Shown here in pieces: positions 32,413 through 43,927 of a DNA stretch of 47,230 nt (within the stretch, counting starts at the first letter, position 1; every line of letters starts with the position of its first letter). The translations under genes and the position numbers were made by a program. Origin of the DNA: Chara braunii (taxonomy: Eukaryota > Streptophyta > Charophyceae > Charales > Characeae); the NCBI GenBank assembly GCA_003427395.1, contig BFEA01000275.1, forward strand, positions 398,343-445,572, in the 5' to 3' direction. Under the pieces are notes generated by a model. The model was not told where the DNA came from. It made no database searches and worked only from the letters and a program-made list of their open reading frames with translations.

Positions 32413-32518
32413 ACTTAGTTGCGAGCGCTACAACCAGCCGAAGGACGATCACTCGAAGATTTGGTGGTAGTGAATAACGTTGACATCAACGTTGATATAA
32501 ACTTTAACTACGAAGACG

Positions 32519-32752
32519 ACCAGAGTCCTGTGTTTTTAATAAAAAGTTGTTACCCCCTGTTATATGTCACTTTTGTCTGTTTTTGCAAAGAAAAGCACTC
32601 CTTCTCCCGAACCTACGGAGTCATTTTGCCGAGTTCCTTCTACATGGTTATCTCAAGCGCCTTAGTATACTCTACCGTGACATGTTTACCTGTGTCGGTT
32701 TGGGATACGGTTCAATCTACAATTGATTCTAGAGTTTTTTTTTCCGAAAATT
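32519..32752 (-). rRNA. Mitochondrial-type LSU (23S/26S) rRNA fragment, nuclear insertion
   Basis: The minus strand reads AAACCGACACAGGT, then AAGGCGCTTGAGA, AAGGAACTCGGCAAAATG, TTCGGGAGAAGG and TTTTTATTAAAAACACAG in the order found in bacterial-type LSU rRNA (roughly E. coli 23S 1600-1850, from memory). The variable part between the last two blocks is short, as in plant mitochondrial 26S. Several universally conserved positions differ (for example CCGTAGGTTCGG instead of CCGTAACTTCGG), so this is a decayed nuclear copy (NUMT) and not a working gene. It lies antisense inside the retroelement, between the left direct repeat and the nuclease domain. A plastid origin is less likely but not excluded. 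Confidence 0.85.
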
Positions 32753-33129
32753 GACGCCCTGTCCAATCATCCAATTTTGTTTTGTTAAGTAGCGCTAGCT
32801 TAATTCAAATTTCGTTACTTTCTAGTACCCATCAACGTCATTTTTAAGAGTTTCCTCCGATTCACTATACGTAGATTAACTAAGACGTTCAATAGAAGAA
32901 TGAGGCGGTTAATGTCGGAAAAAGTCCAAAGAAGAATTAAGAGTTACTTTGGGAATATCTCGATCATAAAAAATGGTATAGACTGGATAACAAAGCAAAA
33001 CAATTGAGGTGGTGCTGGATGAAATTATGCGAAATTTAATGTTCCTACTCATTCTTGAAAAATAAATTGATTGGGAAAAAAAAATTGTGGAAATTATTTT
33101 AAGATGAACATGAAAAGTGAAACGAACGA

Positions 33130-33379
33130 AGTTTTTATGCTTATGTGTTTATCGACCCACGTTGTAGACAAATCTACATTGGGAAAACGGAGAGATGATT
33201 AAGTGAATGATGGTTGGAACATATAGGTCGTATAAAGGCTAAGGGAGATGTAAGGAATAATAAGTTGTATGCTTGGATGAGAAAATGAGGTTGGGAATCG
33301 TATATAGTGTTTCCGATCGCCGTTACGGATAAAGATGAGCTGATGGATGACCAGATGGGTGACGAGATGAGAAGAACAG
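33130..33379 (+). pseudogene. GIY-YIG-type nuclease domain, decayed
   Basis: The frame reads YAYVFIDPRCRQIYIGKTER, then two TGA stops, WLEHIGRIKAKGD, NKLYAWMRK, a TGA, and GWESYIVFPIAV. The first strand with YVF and the second with YIGKT are the two halves of the GIY-YIG signature. The catalytic-type Arg and the EH pair of the domain follow at the expected spacing. The domain makes DNA nicks for target priming in Penelope-like elements. All three stops are TGA. The downstream fragment 33694-34239 is in the same frame. Confidence 0.75.
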
Positions 33380-33693
33380 GAAAAAAAAAAAAAAAAGGGG
33401 AAGGGACGAAAGAAAGAGGAAAGATAATAAATATGTATGAGAAAAGATAAATGGTGGTACGCTTTGCTAGTTTATACGGTAAGAAGAAGAGCACGAAGCT
33501 TACAAAATTGTCTCATGGGTGAAGGGGGGAAATAAATAGGGATATTATTTTATATGAATAAAAAATATAGGCGAAAAATTGGAAGGTCATTAGAAGAAGG
33601 TTTGAAGAATATGAGGTCATTGTTGATGGGAAGACGGTGAGACTAAGAGAAACTACATGATTATTTGAAAAAGATAGGCAACTAAGGCTCACT

Positions 33694-34239
33694 ATGATTC
33701 AAGAAAGGGTGTCAGGAGAATCACGCCCGAAGAAACTATTGCATAAATTCTTAAAAAATCCTTGGTATAAAAAAATGTTAAATAATTTGAAAATCGACCA
33801 ACTAGCGGATTTGTACAGTAATGTGAGTTGCTTTTCCATAACAAGTACGAGAAAGACCCTCAAGGATTTAGTAAATGGGGCAGCCAATAAAAGATTTAGA
33901 GTCATTTTTCGAAAGAAAATCGTGATAGGAGTAAAATATGATGAAAGAATTGTAAGAGCGACTATAAGAAGAGTTACGATTGAGAAGGTAAAATCGCCAT
34001 ATGATTCCACACAAGTGGCGAGGCTACAATGTTAGAAACTATAACTGGTCTTGCAAAAAAAACGAATAGTTGGTAGTCTTCTCCGTAACTATAGGCAACA
34101 GAGTCGCCTGATAGCCGTAATCTGCAGTTGTGAAGATTTTAACCTCCCGGGACAGGGAGGACATGTGACGTTTCGCCTAAGTTGCAGAAATGATATCGAC
34201 AAGAGGTTGATGACTGCAAAGAATGTGGTGCAAGTATAG
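33694..34239 (+). pseudogene. Retroelement polyprotein segment between nuclease and RT
   Basis: Two open pieces in the same frame (33694-34035 and 34051-34239) are separated by stops. The first is Lys/Arg-rich. The second contains a CSC pair and GGHVTFRLSCRND, followed by AKNVV. I cannot name a domain. Position suggests the RT-linker/thumb-distal region that permuted Penelope-like elements have before RT. Decayed. Confidence 0.5.
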
Positions 34240-34631
34240 ACAATGCTAGAGATGATGTAATGCTATGCAATTAACTGAATAATAAAAGACTTAAAGCAGA
34301 CATCAACTTATCATGGATGATCCAACAAGCCAGATGTAGTATCCGGGAAGTAAGCATTATCAAAAATAACATGTTAGATGAGATCAAGGAAGTAAAGAAG
34401 AAATGAAAGGGTTTGGCTTTGTACCAATTGGACAAGAACCTTGTCGATACGTTGGTTTTGTGTCCAGTCAAGTATGCAGATGGCATGTGATGTATGTTTT
34501 GGGAAAATCCGGCCGTCGAGGTTGTACGGCGGAAGAATGAAAATAATATCGCACAAGCGAAAAAGGATTATGCAACAAATGGTCTGAACGAGGTGGGGAA
34601 ATGAGATAACAAAGGGAGTTGTGAGAAAACA

Positions 34632-36146
34632 TATGTACTGCCAAAGCACAAAAATCTCAAAAAGTATCGCCCTATCTCACCTTATTTTTCGAAACGAACA
34701 AAGTTCGTCAATCACGGAGTAACAAAAGCCCTAGAATGTTTATTGTTTAACCTGCTGAAGAATCTGCACTTCAACTTGAAAATGACCAATCAGTCGAAGA
34801 TGAAGCTAAAAGAAGTCAACAAATGGGTGGAATAAAGAAAAAAAAGAGAACTCATGAGATTTGCTTTTGACATTAAAAAAATATTTAACAAACACCCGCA
34901 CGAGTTGACTTGCGCACCCATAGGCGGTCGAATTGATATGAAGTATTCTCGAATATTTAAATATTGATACAACAATTCTTCATAGTGATAAATAGAGTCA
35001 AAAGTTAAACTGATAGACCGTAGTAAAACATTCTATTCAACCGTAACAAGTGCTCTCCGAACCGTGCGAGATGGTCGCCCATCACATGGCTCTCCAACCT
35101 GAGTAACCTTTGTGGCGTGCCTGACACAGTGAAATTTGCTTACGATGTGCTTAAAGAAGAGTTGATCATTGTTCTCTTAAGATAAAAAAAACCTCCTTAT
35201 CTATCGGTAGCGGTATGCTTGGACGCTGGTTGACCTGATAAAGGAAGCGACCTCTGTGATTAAGCGAGCAATTGAATGAATCTTAAAGAAGTACGAGAAA
35301 AATGAAAAATCGTTCGTGATGGTAAAAAAGAGAGGAAAAAGGGCTTTGTTTGGACAAAGAAAGAGAGAGTCGGGCTGGGCAAAAATTATTTTTGAGTGCA
35401 TTAGAACAATAGTTGAATATGACCTACAAAATTGTTTTCTCTAAGCTTCAGACAAGATAATTAAACAAAGAGATGAAATCTCAATTGGTAAGTCAAATAG
35501 TTCATCGGTCGCTTGAATCCTATACGTCTTTTATGAAAACGAATTCTTGATGATGAGCCTGAGAAAGGAGGTTGGGCTAATTAAGGGAATAAGATTAGTA
35601 GATGATGTGTCAATCTTTGTTCGAAAGAAATGAGGAAGGAAAGAAAAAAATTAGGTTGAAAGGGTAATTAGGAAATTTGAGTTATCCTACGCCCCGAATC
35701 TGACTTTGAAGAGGATAGATGATGGACTAGGTGAGTGAGAATTTTTAGGGTGTCGGATTAAGATTGAAGGGAAGAAAGTCGCTTGCTGGTACAGAGAAAA
35801 AACCTTTGAGGACATTTGGAAGGATGAGAATGAATTGGAGTACAAAAAAATTCAAAACTTCAGCTCATATATCTGCCCGAAGCAGAAAATAATGTTAATC
35901 AATGATATGCTTCATAAAATAATGGAATGTACATTGAACAACAACAGAATTGTCAAGTATTTGTCGACTCCGAAAAGAGAACTGCAACAACAAGCATACC
36001 GATTGCCATGTTTCAACACACATTGGGCATATTTATTCAAAAACGGGCCTCACTATAGACCAAGGCTGCGAAAACGGTTTTTCAAACCGACAGGTAAAAA
36101 AGGTTCGCATAAGGGTACTCGCTGGAGGATTTTTAACTACGTCTGA
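34632..36146 (+). pseudogene. Reverse transcriptase of the Penelope-like element, decayed
   Basis: One frame carries, in order, LPKHKNLKKYRPIS (RT entry motif), FAFDIKKIFNK (palm motif A with catalytic Asp), SIGKSNSS (motif B region, where GxPxG..SP is expected), GIRLVDDVSIFV (motif C with the Asp pair) and EFLGCRI (motif E). It ends in a basic C-terminus up to 36146. All blocks are in the same frame over 1.5 kb, broken by several stops, which is strong evidence of a former single gene. It is shifted relative to the upstream nuclease frame by an indel between 34240 and 34631. Confidence 0.8.
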
Positions 36147-36670
36147 ACTTGTCCAGAGCGGTTGGAGCAACACCTGAAGGGTCTGTTTTGGGGTCAACGA
36201 ATGTCCCTTACTGACTTTGTCCTTTTTGTTGTTTTTTGCTCGTTTTTGTTGTTTTTTTCCTCATTTCAGTCAGCTGGCATCCTCATTTCAGTCAGTTGGC
36301 ATTTTTTGGGTCTTTTTGTTGTTTCGTCATTTTTGTCAGTTGACCTTTCTGTGTTTCTTTTTATGACTGGAGTTAAGGAGTATTAGGTTGCAGTAGGGTA
36401 CCAAAGGTTGAGACAGAGATAGATTGAAGATTATTAATAGCATTACAACGTAGAGTAGGACCTTTTCAATTGACACGGATGTCCACCTAAGAAAGGTTGG
36501 GTCTAACACCAGCCGAAACGTGGTGTCGGGGAGCCGTCAGATGCTTTGAGTTTGTGTTTACTGTTTCCCCTTCGGTAATCTCAAGGCACCTATTCGTCTT
36601 GAATGTGGTGAACAAACACATGGTAAGTATCGGTGCTTTGCATAATATATACATCGACAACTCTCATATT
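35972..36670 (+). repeat. Right direct repeat (pLTR-like)
   Basis: The first about 175 bp are the C-terminal RT coding (to the stop near 36146) and the rest is untranslated tail. It lies 4262 bp downstream of the left copy, which defines the unit length of the element. Confidence 0.8.
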
Positions 36671-38198
36671 TTGCAACAATTGATCCGTGTAATCCAAATT
36701 GCATAGTACTTACTAGCTAAGGATCATAAAGTTGTCCAACTAACAAATGTCAAACTATGAGTTATGCTTTCCTTATTTTTCAGATAAAAATTTACATTGA
36801 ACGTCTCATAAAAAAATTGGTTAACATAACGATTGTTAGACCCACGATATTCACCCACCCGGTCCTAAGAGATAAAGTGTTGAATTCCAAAACGAATAGT
36901 ACTACCGCATGAAAATATAAAGGTGGTACAAGTATCGTTTTTTCTTAGCAAGAGTGTTGAAGCTGTTATCAGCGGCTGGAAAAAAAAACGAGATCGTCTT
37001 TTTCACTCACATGCCCCCTTCAGTTGAAATGTTCACAAAGTTAGCCCTTGTATTTGGTATGGCTACGATTGTGAAATTCAAGTAAAATGAAAAATAAAAC
37101 AACACAGAAAAACACAGTTTAATACCACAACTCACCATAATGAGGAAAAAAACACAAAAAAATCATCCCGACCGAACTGTTCAAAAAGTAATTCTTTGTA
37201 ACGGTATAAGTTCGACTGCAAGATACAAGCAGAACGAAAAACAAAATAATAAGTAAAACGTTGTCTTTCAACAATCCTCACCATTAAAAAAAAAAATAAA
37301 AAAAAAAAAAAATAAAAAAAAAAAAATCTTCGTTGTCTTAATGTTATCCGTAACACATCTCTTACCGCTCATGTCATGAGAGATAGAGAGAAAAATAGTA
37401 TGACGTCATGCAATAGGGTTGTGGACATGATTGAAATTAGATTCGTCCAAGTTTAAACAACAATCACGTGGAGAGCTTTAGTGTATAGCCCCCTGTTTTT
37501 ATCTTCGCATCTAATTAGAACAACGTTTAAAAAAAAATGTAACTTTTTTTTTTTTAATGATTGAAGGTAATTCATTTTTTTTTTTTTTTTTGCATTTGAT
37601 TAATGTTCGAACACAGGATGGATATAGGGAACAACTTTGTAGACACTTTAGGTAGCTTTAAAGTTATTTTTACGTTTGTCAGAGCAACAAACTAACGTTG
37701 TTTCACCATTTTTTTCTCCCATTTTTCTGTATGTACTTTTCACACTCACGCATATATTTTCACATTCATAGCATGGACCACTAACACATAATGCAATGCA
37801 TTTGCCCATTTTCCTTGCATCCACCGCCTAGCTCCCTCATTACATTATCGGAACGTCGTTTATATTTCAGAAGGTTGAACTAGTGTACTTATGGTTTAAA
37901 TGACAATTTATAATGCATATTTTAACATAAGTACAGTGAACTGTGACCCCTATCATGCAACAAAAAATAGACAAAAAAAACTATAAAAATAAGAGAAAAA
38001 AAAAAGAAGAAGATAAGCGGTCAAAATCATGTTAAACAAAAAAACGACCCTATCGATTTCTTAACTATTGTGACACTTATAAATGTCCGGTTCGCCCAAG
38101 CAGCCACAAACACCAACTCAATTCAATTTATTTATTTTTAATTCATGTCCATATTTTTTTTATTAAGTATGTTAATATTATTATAATTACTTTATTTA
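36671..38198. other. AT-rich DNA, nothing recognised
   Basis: Contains poly-A and poly-T runs (37288-37326, 37572-37591). No coding or structured element could be supported. Confidence 0.5.
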
Positions 38199-38477
38199 CC
38201 GAGGCTACCAAAGTGACCCAGGAATACTTGCGCGACCGGACAAAACATACATATGTATATATAAAAATAAAAAAATGATGTTGCTAACTTTATTTTTATT
38301 TCAATTTTGGTAACGAATTTCCATGTGACCATAAGGCGAACGTTGTTCAATTTATTTTTTTGCATAACATTTTTAATTTTTTTTTTTTTTTTCCGAAGGG
38401 GGAGGCTTCTTTAACTTTTGCATGGCCAGGTCGCCAGGGCAAGCAAGGTGACCCGGGTAGCCCGACTGGTAGCCTAG
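38199..38477. mobile_element. Short TIR element, CTGGTAGCCTA family, copy B
   Basis: It begins near GAGGCTACCAAAGTGACCC and ends CCCGACTGGTAGCCTAG. The interior ATTTTGGTAACGAATTTCCA and TTTTTTTGCATAACAT parallels copy A in the same orientation. Confidence 0.65.
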
Positions 38478-38563
38478 TTATTTATTGATTTAAAACCATT
38501 ACAATTTTTTATTTTCAATACAGAAAATAATTTTATAGTTCAAATTATATATATGATTTTAAA

Positions 38564-39281
38564 CTAGGCTACCAGTCGGGCCGCCGGGTGGCCAGCCAGT
38601 GAAATAACTACGGAAGGTCTAACGAAAAAAAAAACAAAAATCATAAAAATCCGAGACTATCAACCGACCCGGACAATCTACCCGTGCAAGGTCCCTGCCT
38701 GTGTAGCACGGCGAACGTGTTCGCACCCCTCCATATTCGCGTGAACGTGCTCGCTCATTCGTGCAAACAGCTCGTAAACATGTTCGGATGAACATAATTT
38801 TTTTTTGTAAAAAAAAAATAATAATAATAATAAATATTGTTTTTTTATTTTTAACCCATGATTCATTACGAATTTGAACATGACACCAAGACAAACGTTG
38901 CTTGCATTGTTATTTTACACAGCATATATTTTTTTTCAGATGTTTATGAGGATAATTTGATTTTGATTTTTTTAAATATTTTTTATCTTTGCGTTTGGAG
39001 GGTTTTAGATATTTGTTCATGTTCGCGTTCGCCTCCGAACGCGAACACGCTACTACGTACGTCCCAACCAAAAAATAAAAAATAAAAATAAATCCTAAAA
39101 ATCTGAAACAAACTATGTTATGCAGAAAAATATACTGAACAACTTTTGCCTAAGGGTCAGATCGAAATTATTTACCAAATTTAAAATAAAAAGTTAAATT
39201 AAAAAATAATTCTTATTTTTTTATTTTTAATATCTTTTAAGGCCGACCAGGCAAGTGGACCCGAACCACTCTGGTAGCCTA
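38564..39281. mobile_element. Short TIR element, copy C, with nested GTTCG-rich insert
   Basis: It starts CTAGGCTACCAGTCGGGCCG and ends CCACTCTGGTAGCCTA, inverted relative to copy B, 86 bp away. The right part shares CTATGTTATGCAGAAAA and TTTACCAAATTTAAAATAAA with copy D. The middle (about 38700-39060) has GAACGTGTTCGC/GCGTTCGCCTCCGAACGCG inverted repeats and may be a second element inserted into the first. Confidence 0.6.
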
Positions 39282-39449
39282 CAAAAAATAACAAAAAAAA
39301 CTATGTTATGCACGAAAGTAAACAAAACAATTTTTGTCTCAGGGTCATATGAAAAATTTTCACCAAATTTAAAATGAAAAAAAATCAACTTTTTTTAGAG
39401 GGGGGGAGGCCAAGACGGGTAAATGACCTTGGACCATTCTGGTAGCCTA
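39282..39449. mobile_element. Short TIR element, copy D (truncated)
   Basis: Starts inside the family at ACTATGTTATGCACGAAAG and ends CTGGTAGCCTA. It follows copy C directly and looks like a tandem partial duplication of it. Confidence 0.6.
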
Positions 39450-41849
39450 AACTTGAAACAATGTATTTTTGATGCTAAAATTTTACGTTTTAAAAGGGAA
39501 GTCAGTTTATTAAAATGAGTTTTTCCTTCTTATATAATTATGAATTAAATAAAAGTTATATAAGTTCATGAAATATTTTAATTCGACCAACATTCTATCT
39601 TAAAAAGTCCCCGTTAAAGAAAAAAAAGTAATGTCAACTAAAACTATAAAAAAAAATGTTATATTAGGTTGAAAGTTTTATTGAGATATTTCATTAACTC
39701 TGTCAGAGGTAAAATATCAAACTAAACACNCAAATAAATAAAAAAACAGTTGAATAACAAAAGTCCAAGTCAACAAAAAAAACGACGTAGAGCGATGTCA
39801 AATAGGAAGAAGTCACATCCCATCTTCGCCCCCTTCATTCCAACAACCCCAATAACCACCGATTATACTGACAATAAAAAAACAATCGTCATTACGGCCT
39901 AACGCACAAGGCGTTGGTTGGAGACGATCGCTAAGGCGAGTCAACTGAGGAGGAATTATGAAAAGATAGTAACTCGACAAACACGCTTTTCAGGACGCAT
40001 TCATGACAGACTCATGACGTAGAACACGACGCAGAACGAAGCGAAATACTACGCAAGTATATCGAAAAATGATTGAATAGCATTCAGCTCGAAACCGTCT
40101 GAACATTCCAACAACCCAAAATCCACCCTCGCATCCGCAGTACCCGTCTAACGCTAATGGCAGAGCCAACTAGCGAAAGAAAGAGGTCAAATACTTACAC
40201 AATCATTCTATTTATACAGTGGGTCCGCTACTCAAAATGGTTTCCACAAATATCGGGCCTATGGTTTGAGCCAAATCAAAACCAAACTGTCGGTCCTGGG
40301 CTCAAGAACCGGGTATTGGCCAAATCCTCACTATTCCAAACACCGATGTCTGGGGCCGGGGAACAAGCAAAGCAAAAACAGGGAAAACGATAAGCCACAG
40401 TGACAAAAAAAAACACGAAAAAAACTACCCTGTCAGAACACTCGAGATGCAGGCTTCTACTACGAACACACCAAAACAAGACACATAACTAGCCACGGAG
40501 GTTACCCTCTTAGAATACCCTACTCGTTTATACTGTTGAGGCCCCACGACCTGCTGTAACCAGGGACAACAGAAAAATTTAGGTTTTTTCGGAAACCAAG
40601 TTTGACTCCTTTCTTGTCGAAGTTCTTCAGTATATCAACAGTTGTTCAAGTGTTGTTATGGAAGCAATCCATATTTTCATCAGGAAGTCAATTAAGCCAA
40701 CATTGGTCCTGCAGTCAGTGGGGGGGCATCACGTAGAACAATAAAAGCTCTACCTTGAAACTTTGTTAGTCAAACGTTGAAAAACATGTCAGACCATTGT
40801 TGATCTGTTGTTGAACTTTCATTGAACTCTTGTTGAGCTTTTGTTGAACTTTTGTTGAACTCTTGTTGAACTCTTGATGATTAACATTGGTGTGTATTTA
40901 AAAAAAAAAAAAAAAAAAAACAGACATTTATTTTATCATGAAGTATGTCATCTTTGTGTATTAACGTTGCTCCTATTAATGTTTTCATTTTCTGATGTCG
41001 ATGTCTAATTCTGAACAGTGACAAATGACAAAAAAACACATATAAATTTTGAATCACATATCTTTTCGGGTTTTTAATTTTTTTTTACAGACCCTATGAT
41101 ATGTTAGCAATTGTGTGATGTCTATGGTATTATATTTTCTGCGAGTTGTGAAATAACTGCAGGTTTTAGAGCACAACTTGATAGACACTCTTTCTTCATG
41201 TGTTTTGACTGAATCTCTCTCTCTCTTTCTCACTCTCACGAATAATAAATTATTGATCATGTTATATTTTGTCGAGAAGGGTTGGTGTCCACCTTCAGGT
41301 AGCACTTCAGAAACAGGTAGCTGCACTCGGGGGTGTTGCAAAAATAACAAGAGTTTCAAATTTTGAATCTCTTGTTCGTTGCCCACAATTCTTTGTTTGT
41401 CCATGAACTCAACAAAATAATGATAACTCGTAGAGGACAATGAGCCTTGTAGAGGCGATAGCATTGTTGTAAATAATTGTGCAGCCAAGGAAAAGAACCA
41501 ATTGAGACATAACATGATTCAAAAATATGACGAAACAAAACACCTTTATTTTTTCTTTATATACAAATATATGCAAAATATATATGGTTGGTTGTTGTTT
41601 TCTCACTGTTTACCTATCAGAGACGTGCCTTACGGAGCATTTATTTTACGTTTGTCGATGTGGACTCTACTGATTAAATAAAATAGACTGCAATCAGAAA
41701 TGCCCAAATATTTATGTTTTTTTCTACATTTTTTTCCCCCCCGACTACAAAAAATGACCATCCGGAGCATATCATTCCGTTAGGCATATCCTATGAAAGA
41801 AGGAAGGTAATCGAACTTAGTTTCGTTGCTAACTTCTTCTTCTTCTTCT

Positions 41850-41850
<1 letters not shown>
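39450..41850. other. AT-rich DNA, no supported gene
   Basis: Contains an N (39730), a poly-A tract (about 40899-40920), a TTGTTGAACTCT minisatellite (40797-40880) and a short palindrome (41347-41378). Minus frame 41054-41515 (153 codons) includes part of a dinucleotide run and has no recognisable domain. Confidence 0.5.
40797..40880. repeat. 12-bp minisatellite TTGTTGAACTCT
   Basis: Seven or so units alternate between TTGTTGAACTCT and TTGTTGAACTTT with a few substitutions. Confidence 0.85.

Positions 41851-41926
<76 letters not shown>
41851..41926. repeat. Compound microsatellite (CT)n(CA)n
   Basis: About 14 CT units followed by about 22 CA units, just outside the left inverted repeat of the Ulp1 module. 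Confidence 0.95.
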
Positions 41927-41929
<3 letters not shown>

Positions 41930-42931
41930 CGAATACGTAACTACGTGACGTTAAGAACACAATATATACCTTGAAGTGCAAAAAGTCACATGGTTGTGGA
42001 CTGCACATTTCCATTGATCTTCGCCCTTTTTTGTAAAGGTCATCTCTCTCCTCTCTCTCTCTCTAGCGCGCACGCGCGCGATCGATCGACTGATGAAAAA
42101 ATAATCATCAATTTCGTATTTTTTAATCTTCACAACATATCTGTTCAGTACAAAATGCACGCGTTCTCCACAACTCTCTCCCTCTCTCTCTCTCCTAGAT
42201 ACGAATAAGTTCATGACCACGTAAATTCATGGGATAATTGTAAAACTTGGATTACAAAATGACTCGTGGTTGCAGACTTATTGCCTTATCATACTCAATC
42301 CCGTTCCCTCTCACTCTTACTCTCACTCTCTATGTTTTTTTTTTTTTTTTTTTTTTTCTCTCTCTAAAAAAATAAAAATAAATGTTTTTTTCCCCCATCT
42401 CCTTTTATATTTGAAGTTTTATATCTGAAACATAATACATTCAACTTTAATAAGGTAAATATATTTCGATGTTCTATATGAAAAGTACCATTACTTCCGT
42501 ACCATGAATGCAATCACGAAAGCCCATATAATGTTGCCACGAATTACACATAAACAAATATCTGCAAATAGAGCCATTCATTTCTGAGTGTCTTATTTTT
42601 TTACTTATATCCTAAAATGAAGAATATAGTATTTGCTCTATACAATAAATTTATGTCGATTTTTATTCATTATCTATAATTGTTTGCATATGATTATAAT
42701 TGATCGTGTGACAAACAATTCTTTGGACGGAGGGAAGCAATTGGTGAAGGTGAGGGGAAGGAAAATTGGAAGAGGGACAAGAGAGAGTAAAAAGTTTCAC
42801 GTCACTTCGGTTTCTATCTATCTATCTATACATCTATCTATTTCTCTATCTTCTTTCATATCTACAGATCTACCTATCTATGTACTCTTGCTATACAAAC
42901 CAATGATAAGCGTCATGATTATACATAGCGC

Positions 42932-43927
42932 TCATTTGTCATCTCTACTTAACTCCTCATTCTCTACATGACTTCGCAACTCAAATGAGAAGTCCTCTTC
43001 GATAAAACTGTTCTGTTCATTATGTTGCGCACGTATGCTTGGCAGACCTACATGAAATCGTACTATTGCCTTGTCTGCCACTGAACTCGACTCATCCAAT
43101 TTGAATATGTTGAAGTCTACGATAGCGTCTCGTGCTCTAGCAAAATTCACAATTGTCCTCTTTGTGACGTTAATTTCTTGAATTGTTTTGTCCGCTGATC
43201 CAACCTTCTTCGTCATGAATATGTCACGTCCGATTACAATCTCGCAAAATGCGAGCTGTTGCAATGACACTCCCGCACCGTGCCCTGCTCTCGCATGTTG
43301 AAATACATTCAACAAAGCTGCCATAAATGCAGGATTTCCCCATAACTTATTCCCTTCACTTCTCCAAGAGTGATTGTTACTCATCTTTGTTCGATGTTCA
43401 TTTCTCTGTTCCTTCCATATATCATTCTGCAGCAAACGCAGGATGGAGCATCCCATTTCAACCCAGAACCACTCTTTTAACTTTCCAGATATCTCTCATC
43501 GAACTGTTGTCATGCAGCGGTTGCACTCCATCAAAACCTCCCTTATTCCCCGTTCACAAATATATTGAGCAAGACCTTCCGCAACCCATTTTCCGAGTCT
43601 TGTGGCGACAATCTCTACCGTTCGCAAGTAGTCGTCTTCTGACGGGTACATGTGAGAGTCGTATGCAGAGTCGAATGAGCATGCTTTAGCCACAATCCAA
43701 AATAACTTATCCTTTATTTGTTTGCTCCATTGACTGCCAATTATACAATTTTTGACACCTGTCTTCCTTTTTTTCAAAACGTCTGTGTTCCTTGTTGGAA
43801 CTTTTGCATCCTCTGTTTCAATCATAAACAAAGTTGCTAAACAATTGCACGTGCAAAGTGATAAGTGAGATGCAAAACAAACGAAAAATATACACTCCTC
43901 CAAATTAACAATTGCATCAAATAACAT
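42932..43927 (-). pseudogene. Unrecognised protein, interrupted by one in-frame TGA
   Basis: Two open pieces, 43927-43496 and 43456-42932, lie in the same frame, joined by 13 codons and broken only by TGA at 43498-43496. Together they give about 330 residues. The middle has acidic-aromatic segments (YPSEDDYLRTVEIVATRLGK) and the C-terminal part has WGNPAFMAALLNVFQHARAG. I recognise no family. Its place beside the Ulp1-like gene, on the same strand and inside the inverted repeats, suggests that it belongs to the same mobile element. Confidence 0.5.

Larger units (their letters stand above)
31710..36670 (+). mobile_element. Decayed Penelope-like retroelement with pLTR-type direct repeats and permuted domains
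   Basis: Penelope-like elements encode a reverse transcriptase (RT) and a GIY-YIG nuclease and often insert as tandem units that leave direct repeats called pseudo-LTRs. Here 31710-32412 and 35972-36670 are diverged direct repeats of about 700 bp, each made of the RT C-terminus plus 3' untranslated sequence. Between them lie, in order, a GIY-YIG-like domain (33130-33379), unassigned coding (33694-34239) and RT (34632-36146). Nuclease-before-RT is the permuted order known from the Chlamys/Naiad group of green algae and other eukaryotes; canonical Penelope has it after RT. Many stops and at least one frame change show that it is dead. An extra broken piece of the repeat lies just upstream (31667-31702). 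Confidence 0.75.

Noticed and set aside
41054-41515. 153-codon minus frame
   Set aside because: Includes the translated CT run and AT-rich sequence; no domain and no supporting context.
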